This document shows positions 57,931-64,000 of a stretch of 64,000 nt of DNA, piece after piece (position 1 is the stretch's first letter; each line of letters opens with the position of its first letter). Both the position numbers and the translations under genes were made by a program. The notes beneath the pieces are model-generated. The model saw only the letters and a program-made list of their open reading frames with translations. It did not search any database and was not told where the DNA came from. The stretch is from Lates calcarifer (lineage: Eukaryota > Chordata > Actinopteri > Centropomidae), in contig NC_066835.1 of assembly GCF_001640805.2 (NCBI RefSeq), forward strand, positions 22,302,900-22,366,899. Reading direction: 5' to 3'.

Positions 57931-57999
57931 ATTCTAGTCATTTTGTGTCTCTGTTTGTTTTGCATCTCTTTGTGGTCTTTTTGTGACTTTTTGCGTTCA
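57931..57999 (+). repeat. Short-period TTTGTGTCTCT repeat
   Basis: About three 20-24 base units: TAGTCATTTTGTGTCTCTG, TTGTTTTGCATCTCTTTG and TGGTCTTTTTGTGACTTTTT. A minisatellite-like fish repeat. Confidence 0.65.
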
Positions 58000-58620
58000 T
58001 TCTGGAGCCCATAGTTCATTTGTGCAGCAGCTTTTTATGACCCACACTTACGTTTTGTCGTTAAGTGACATCTAGTGGTTGTAGCAATTATGACGGGAAC
58101 AAAATAGATGGATGGGTCAACAAAACAGAGGACTCTAACGCAGATGATTTTTGTTTGGTTCCCACTTGAACCCAGTAGTCACTGTTGTGTCTTTAATCCA
58201 TGATCATTGAGAAGAAACCAAACAAAAAAGCAAACAAAAGAAAAAAACAGAGAAATCTAATTTTTAAATCCAAATCTCAGACGTTGTTTTAGCAAAACTA
58301 AAACTTTTAACTGTTACCAGATGATAACTGAGGAAGGCAGGAAGGGGAGAGGTGGCAGAAGTGATGAGGAGGTATGGTTAAGGAGGAAGAAGTGTGTGGA
58401 GGAAACAGCCATTTGTTTGGTCTGGAGGTTGAAAGTGAAGCTGACAGTAATAACAAAGGGGCCATGAATCAGAGCCATAATTAAATGTGAGCCTTGGACC
58501 AAGGTGAGTCTTGGAATGAAGTGTTTCTTGGAACGTCAGCATGCGGTGTCCAGACGGCATCCGGCCAACGATAAACAGCAGAGAAGAGGAGAGACGGGAG
58601 GGCGGCCAATGTCGGGTCAT
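58000..58620. other. Non-coding stretch
   Basis: No feature supported. Confidence 0.4.
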
Positions 58621-58626
58621 TTTTGA

Positions 58627-58653
58627 GGGGGGGGTCTATAGGGAGGGAGGGGG
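58627..58653 (+). other. G-quadruplex-compatible G runs
   Basis: G8, GGG, GGG and G5 with loops of 6, 1 and 1 bases satisfy the usual G3N1-7 pattern. Confidence 0.7.
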
Positions 58654-60362
58654 ATATTTCTATTTTAGCCTTTGTTGAAACAGGTCCAAGGAAAGATCAG
58701 CTGAGCACAGCAACACTTCACACACTACTGACTCACAGTGTGTGTATTCAGGTGCTGTAGGGATTATGGGATGTGGACTGTCTGAATTGGAACATCAGCC
58801 CAGCATCTGGGACCAGTTGCAACAAGTCTGACGAAGCTGTGGGTTTGCACTCTCTTCTGCTTATGCACTCGACTCTGAGCAGATCAATAATGAAATAGAG
58901 GAGAGGCTTGTAGATGTTGATGCTGAGCAGCTGGATTTGTTCAAACTCAAAGAACACTTTGAGATACGTTAGTGGGGTGCTTGGATTTTCAGGCAGCTCT
59001 GTTAGCACATATTGATAGTTATTGTGTTGGAAAACCACATGTGAATGGCTGCTGAAAATGCTGTTTGAGTGTCGCCCTACTTTTGTTTGTGTGAAGTATA
59101 AAAGGTGTCATTGTAAAAGTGAATGTTACTTAACATCTGTATCAGATGCCATTAGCCTTGCTGCCAGTTTGTTCCAGTGGCCAACTGTGGAACTGCAACA
59201 AAAGAATCCCCTATGGCCTCAAAATATTTTATCCTATAGGCCACAATTACAAAAGATGTGTCTTATAAACTATTGACAGGACATCCCCAACTCCAAGTAT
59301 GGTCAGCTTTTTCTTTGTTTCATATGTTTTTAATCATTCATATTTGTGAAACTTTCTGAGAGCAAGAAAGGTGATCTTCGCAACATCATCTCAAAGTAAA
59401 GCAAAGTGAAGCAGTTGGAGCCACATAGAACGCCACTAATGAGAAAACTTTAAGCACATATTCTGGACAAACAGCTTTAATTTGAAAGAACGGGGGCCAT
59501 CTTGGATTTCAGGTCTTAATACAAAGTAACAGTGCTGTATCATAGAGACTAAAACAGACACTGCAAGAACTCCTGAGTTTAACCTTTTTAGTTTTACTTT
59601 CTTCACACAAAAACATCAGATGTGACAGAAAAACAAGGAACGTACACAACTTTTGTACTTGACAACAAACCAAAAAAAGTCAATGAAAAAAGTTCCAAAT
59701 ACACAAAAAAGTCAAACAAAAAGCCAAGCTGACAAGTGAAGACAGGACTGTGTTGGCTGACAGAGACTAAATGACAACTGGAGACAAGATGGAGGAAAAC
59801 AAGAAAACAAAGAAAAAGAGCTGAGAAGAAAATCGCTTACAGGGGTGACACTGGGACACAGAGAGACTCAATGACACAGAGATGTACAGTTTATACAACA
59901 GAAGGAATAACTTCAGCGCACAAGTCAGGAAAATGACAAACAATAAACAGTCATCAGGGCTGTATGTCTGTAAGAGAAAAGTACAGAGGGAAGAAATGAA
60001 ATAAAAGTTAGTTGTTTGAGCTGGAGGAAGAGGAAGAACAAGCAAGAAAGTAAGTTGTGATGAGAGTTGATTCAGTGAAAATGAGCTGCTGCTGCTTCTG
60101 TTGAAAAGATTTTTTTTTCAGGTTTCTCATGGGAGATTTGGAGTGAAGAAGGTTGTTTCAGAGGAATTTTCTTTCTGCATTGGAAAACAAGCAGCTCGCC
60201 CCAAAAATGTGACTGTTTAAATGTGATATTTAAAGCCAAATTACATAATGACCATGTGTGCTAAAAGGACACACGAGGTGATGCAGAATACCAGGACAAG
60301 ATGTGTGTTTCCATCATTATGATCATTAATGAGAGGAAATGAAGAATGTGTGTGTATTTTCC
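58654..60362. other. Non-coding stretch with possible short-period repeat remnant
   Basis: 59590-59760 has AAAAGTC and GACAACAA words that look like the reverse complement of the 57931 repeat, heavily decayed. The rest shows nothing. Confidence 0.35.
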
Positions 60363-60368
60363 TTTAAA

Positions 60369-60410
60369 GTGCTAATTAGCAGATATTAGCATGCTAACAT
60401 GCTAAATTAG
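60369..60410 (+). repeat. TTAGCATGCTAAC-family repeat fragment
   Basis: GTGCTAATTAGCAGATATTA then GCATGCTAACATGCTAAAT, the 3-prime-type module of the large fish repeat related to the ATATCTCAAC family. Confidence 0.75.
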
Positions 60411-60519
60411 AGCTCCTTTAATGCAGCCTGTTCAAGAAGGAAATGTGGTGGCGTTACTCCGTCTCACCACTCTTAACAAGCAAAAGTAGCGTAATGAGGG
60501 ATCTTCTCAACACCAGTAT

Positions 60520-60564
60520 AGCATGTTAGCATGTTAGCTTAAAGCACTGCTGAGCCTAAGTGCC
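60520..60564 (+). repeat. TTAGC-family repeat fragment
   Basis: GCATGTTAGCATGTTAGCTT followed by AAAGCACTGCTGAGCCTAAG, the module that normally follows the preceding fragment. Confidence 0.75.
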
Positions 60565-62070
60565 AACTTCAGAAAGTGTGCCTGTTCATTACAGGTGACC
60601 ACAGGACATCAGTCATGTCCAGAAACTAACTGTAAAACATGGCAACCTCTAATGCCTCTCCGTCAGATTGATGCTACCACTAACTGTGAAGCATCTTGTT
60701 TTAATGCTACAGTTTGTGGAAAAAAAAAGAAATAAATATAGTAAAACCAACAGAGAAATTCAGGACAAACCCACAGGAGTGAAAGAAGGAGTGAAACTAA
60801 CAGCTTCAAAGAGTTAAAGCTGATCTATATGAAGTCTGAGGCAGCAGTTTGACAGACAGTAATGATGGCTTTGGATGGTTTGAAGCTCCTTGCTGAGTGA
60901 GGACTTCTTCAGGCGAGTTTTGTCCTCCACCTGAACTCCATCATTATCGAAAATCAGCTCATAGCCTGCAGATACAACTATACCTGGAGTCTTCAGGAGG
61001 ACCATCACTGATACACTAATACACAAGCACATACAAAGGCACAATCACACCAAACACTGACCTAAACACACTGAACACATCTGATCACGTGTTCATTCAC
61101 AAAAAGCGGTTTGTCATCAGCAAAAGGAATTTCCAACATATTATTTCTTAGTTCTTTGTCCTGTGGAAGCCATGTAAGACAACTTCACTTTAAGGTTTGA
61201 GTAAATGTATTTTTCAGATTTTAGAATCTATTTTGAAAGGGTTCTAGTCCCTTTTCTTGGCCAGTAAAAATTTGTCAGGAAAAGTTTGGAGATAGATTTC
61301 CTTCCAGCACACTTCTTCGTGTTTGTATAGCACACAGTTTTCTATCGCTTTTCATTTCTCAAGAGTTAGTATCAAATTGTAACTTTTATTTTTTTCGCAT
61401 ATCCAGTCTAGTGTTTTTGGAAAGTGTCAGACTGATATTGAAAGGTGCTTTTACATCCAGTCCTTTTGGTTTGCAGCTCTCAGGCTGCTGTGAAAGCTGT
61501 CAGTCAATAACCAGCAGAGGATGGTCCTGGTAGAGTTTCAGATGGACTCTGGTGCGGTTCGTTCAAGAGCCGTCTTTGTTTTGAGGAAACGGGAAGTTTA
61601 GAAAGAGCATTTCTGTGGAGGAGGAAACAGTTGGAAGTACCTTGTGGACATTTGACTGAGAATATACATTTTTAGGGTGAAAGCAGTGAGTATGTGTGTG
61701 GCTGCCAAAGACCGGATTTAAAGTCCTGAGTTCTCAGTTCTGTCAATACCAAAAGTTCCACTGTCCAACGAGACGACCTCACATTACGTGTGCAGGTGTT
61801 ACTGCATTGTAACAAACATATATGTTTTTGTAAAGTGTGTGAAGCGAGGATAGAAACTAAATGTGCATACGAAATGTAATCCAGTGTCCTCCCTGTTACT
61901 TTTAATGTTTCTCTTGTTTTTTAAAGATAAATTTTGTTTCAATTCAACAACCTTTATTGGCACCAAACTCGAGGACAACAAGAACGAACAGTCAGATTTT
62001 TACTGCTCATCAACATGACTGAGATGACATTTTCTGCCCTCTACCACCTCCCGGTCCTCCCGCGACACTA
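60565..62070. other. Non-coding stretch, no feature seen
   Basis: A-run near 60719. No other feature supported. Confidence 0.4.
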
Positions 62071-62223
62071 TTCCCTCCTCCTCCTCCTCCCCTCCCTCCA
62101 TCGCTCCTCTTCACACTGCTGCCGTGGCAACAGAGGATGGGGAGTGAGGCAGGGAAGAGGGAGGGGACGAGGGAGAAAGAAAGAGACAGTGACGGAGAGA
62201 GACTGAAATAGAGAGAGGGGAGA
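62071..62223. repeat. Pyrimidine tract followed by purine tract
   Basis: CTCCTCCTCCTCCCCTCCC-type DNA at 62074-62100 and GAGGGAGGGGACGAGGGAG-type DNA at 62157-62223 on the same strand. They could pair as an imperfect inverted repeat. Confidence 0.75.
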
Positions 62224-62264
62224 AGATTGTTGAAGATGAGATTGGAGTCTGGGACCAGAGGCTC

Positions 62265-62305
62265 TGTGTGTGTGTGTGTGTGTGTGCGCGTGCGTGCGCG
62301 TGCGC
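62265..62305. repeat. (TG)n(CG/TG)n alternating tract, Z-DNA-prone
   Basis: 41 bases of strict pyrimidine-purine alternation: TG repeats then GTGCGTGCGCGTGCGC. CG-containing alternation is the most favourable context for left-handed DNA. Confidence 0.9.
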
Positions 62306-62735
62306 TTGGTTGCATAATCCCACTTCAGTCGCTGGTTGAAACTAAAAATGAATCCAGTTTTTTCACTGTCACACTTATGTGGAATAGTTCTTTTCTCTGT
62401 AACATCATCACACAATGACCAGCTTCACTGTACATTTGTCTCTTCAGACCGTGTGTGTGTGTTTGTCATTAATGAGCCTCCATATAGTAACACAAATACA
62501 AATACTGCATAACTTTCCTTGTTTGCTTTCACTCAGTTATTCTTTCCCTCGACCATTTACTTACACATCTAGATTTTTTAGAACTTGTTTCAACAGCATT
62601 TCAGTGTCTATATTCAGATGCTAAGCAGGTTCTGCCTGTATGTTGTAGTTGCAGTCAGCTACATGCTGCTGAAACTGTATATTTCTGTATTCTCTGCAGC
62701 TCTGACAGGCTGTATCTTGACAAAGCAGTTCTTTA
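62306..62735. other. Non-coding stretch
   Basis: No feature supported. Confidence 0.4.
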
Positions 62736-62810
62736 AGCTGAAAGCTAACATTAGCATGCTACCATGCTCACAATGACAAAGCTAACATGCTAAGACTAAT
62801 GTCAAGGTGT
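62736..62810 (-). repeat. TTAGCATGCTAAC-family repeat fragment
   Basis: GCTAACATTAGCATGCTACC, ATGCTCACAATGACAAAGC and TAACATGCTAAGACTAATG belong to the same family as 60369, probably in the opposite orientation. Confidence 0.7.
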
Positions 62811-63271
62811 AGTTTTTGGTTGGACAGCAACAATAGGGCCAGTCTGTGAAACGCAAAGTGAGTGATGGAGTAATGCCGTTGGTCAGCCGGCTGTTTGACT
62901 TTTCCCATTTGGCTCTTGGTCAAAACGATTTGGTGCGAACAGTTTTGAGTGCAACTTGCGGTGCGTTCCGATACTCAGAGGTCGGAATTTCAGAGTTCCT
63001 AGTCAGAAGTTTGAACCTGAAGTAGGAATTCCAACTCGGAAAGTTGAAGCAACCCCACCAACCCCGACATAAGAATTCAAGATGGCTGCTACTCACATCA
63101 ATAGCAGTGAACACTCTGCTAATTTTACTGTTTATAGCAGTTAAGTCTTATTAGTTTCACATTAAGTCAGTCAGACATAGTACTGTGTTTACATGGTCCA
63201 GCCATTTAGTAAGTTTTTACTTCGTCTTGTTACAAGTTCTCTGCGTCAGTTTAAAATAAAGAACAGCGTAG
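62811..63271. other. Non-coding stretch, no feature seen
   Basis: No feature supported. Confidence 0.4.
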
Positions 63272-63331
63272 TTCTGCAGGTATTTGGACTTAACCCAAGA
63301 ATTGTTGAGATATTTTTTCACATCAGTCCAT
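63272..63331 (-). repeat. Teleost ATATCTCAAC-family repeat copy, reverse
   Basis: CTGCAGGTATTTGGACTTAA and GAATTGTTGAGATATTTT are the reverse complement of the module at 39792. Confidence 0.6.
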
Positions 63332-64000
63332 CCAACATTTGACAGATTGAAGCTGCCAGATCTAAAAAATCTTATCACTGATTTGTTTTTATTGTGTCAT
63401 ATCTGGACTGATGTCACAGGTTAGGACACCACTGGTGTGCAGGTGGTTGGTGTGGTAGGTGTTTTCGCCATGCTCGTGTTTCCCTTTGACTGATGATGGC
63501 TTGTCGTATAAGTAAAGAGAATCAAACCGGGGACGTTGAGGTTACACGGTTTGTGTCACAGACCATTGGGGATGCCCCTGCCACAGAGCGCCTTTACTTT
63601 ATTTCTTTCCGCTGAGAGTTCAGACACATTCTGTGGTGTCTTCTGGGAAATGTATTCACACAAGCTAATTAGACTGAAGGTCGTTACAAAAGACAGTGTG
63701 GAACAAATAACAACACAAAGTAGCTCATCACAGTCTGAAATCAATCAGCACCAGGTATTTTTTATGATTTTATTATCTTCAACATTGTTAACTAATTATG
63801 GATACATAAAAATACTAATAATTTGTCAGGAAAACAGTTTTATCTGCGTAAGGTTTCCTGACATATGTCATAATATCTCAACATTTCTGCTCCTCTGTCC
63901 CTGAAGAATCGACTTGAAGCTCTGAGTTTTCCTGTTTCTTTACAGAGAAAGACGAGTCAGTTTAATTCAATAACAACAAAAATACCAAAAATCATACTGA
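63332..64000. other. Non-coding stretch
   Basis: GAATCAAACCGGGGACGTTG near 63519 is a T-arm-like word typical of repeats. An open frame at 63536-63904 has no recognisable product. Confidence 0.4.

Noticed and set aside
1..64000. Known vertebrate miRNA, snoRNA, 5S or U6 genes
   Set aside because: I looked for familiar mature miRNA and small-RNA core sequences and saw none; a covariance-model search would be decisive.

Overview
The window reads as vertebrate, most probably percomorph teleost, nuclear DNA. The evidence is long CA/GT microsatellites, decayed copies of interspersed repeats that I know from fish genomes (the ATATCTCAAC family, the TTAGCATGCTAAC family, the (TCCA)n family), three remnants of a fish LINE reverse transcriptase, and the lack of any compact gene structure. 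I recognise no protein-coding gene. The long open frames are by-products of simple repeats or of T-rich or purine-rich DNA. No tRNA, rRNA, known miRNA or CRISPR array is visible.

Layout. 1-9 kb: quiet DNA with a GT/AC cluster, a GA tract, a small hairpin-forming tandem repeat at 4.75 kb and a decayed interspersed repeat at 6.7 kb. 9.5-13.6 kb: a possible 71-bp exon, motif-rich blocks that look like conserved non-coding elements (CNEs), a possible untranslated first exon ending at a GTGAGT donor (11,476), then about 1 kb of CTCTGTCTCTCCT-type minisatellite closing on a good CAG acceptor (12,538). 13.6-17 kb: pyrimidine and GT repeats and a CNE-like block. 17.66-18.15 kb: a CpG-dense segment with CCAAT, GC-box and ETS motifs, the best promoter candidate here. 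An old degenerate tandem array follows at 19.87-20.51 kb. 20.7-34 kb: CNE-like blocks alternating with LINE remnants and a 600-bp pyrimidine tract. 35-39.3 kb: microsatellites, AT-rich DNA and a CpG-rich segment containing a possible cysteine-rich exon. 39.8-44.5 kb: two strong CNE-like blocks around a degenerate TTAGC array. 45-64 kb: a duplicated interspersed repeat, more CNE-like blocks (one with a perfect hormone-response-element-like palindrome), a third LINE remnant, and scattered repeats.

Interpretation, as inference only: this looks like a large intron or intergenic regulatory landscape of a developmental gene. The exon and promoter calls rest on motifs and splice signals. The CNE-like calls rest on texture (repeat-free, homeodomain, SOX or TCF-like motifs) and need alignment to other fish genomes. 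I found no new protein system. The most unusual items are the isolated CpG promoter, the minisatellite that would fill an entire intron, and the two decayed tandem arrays.
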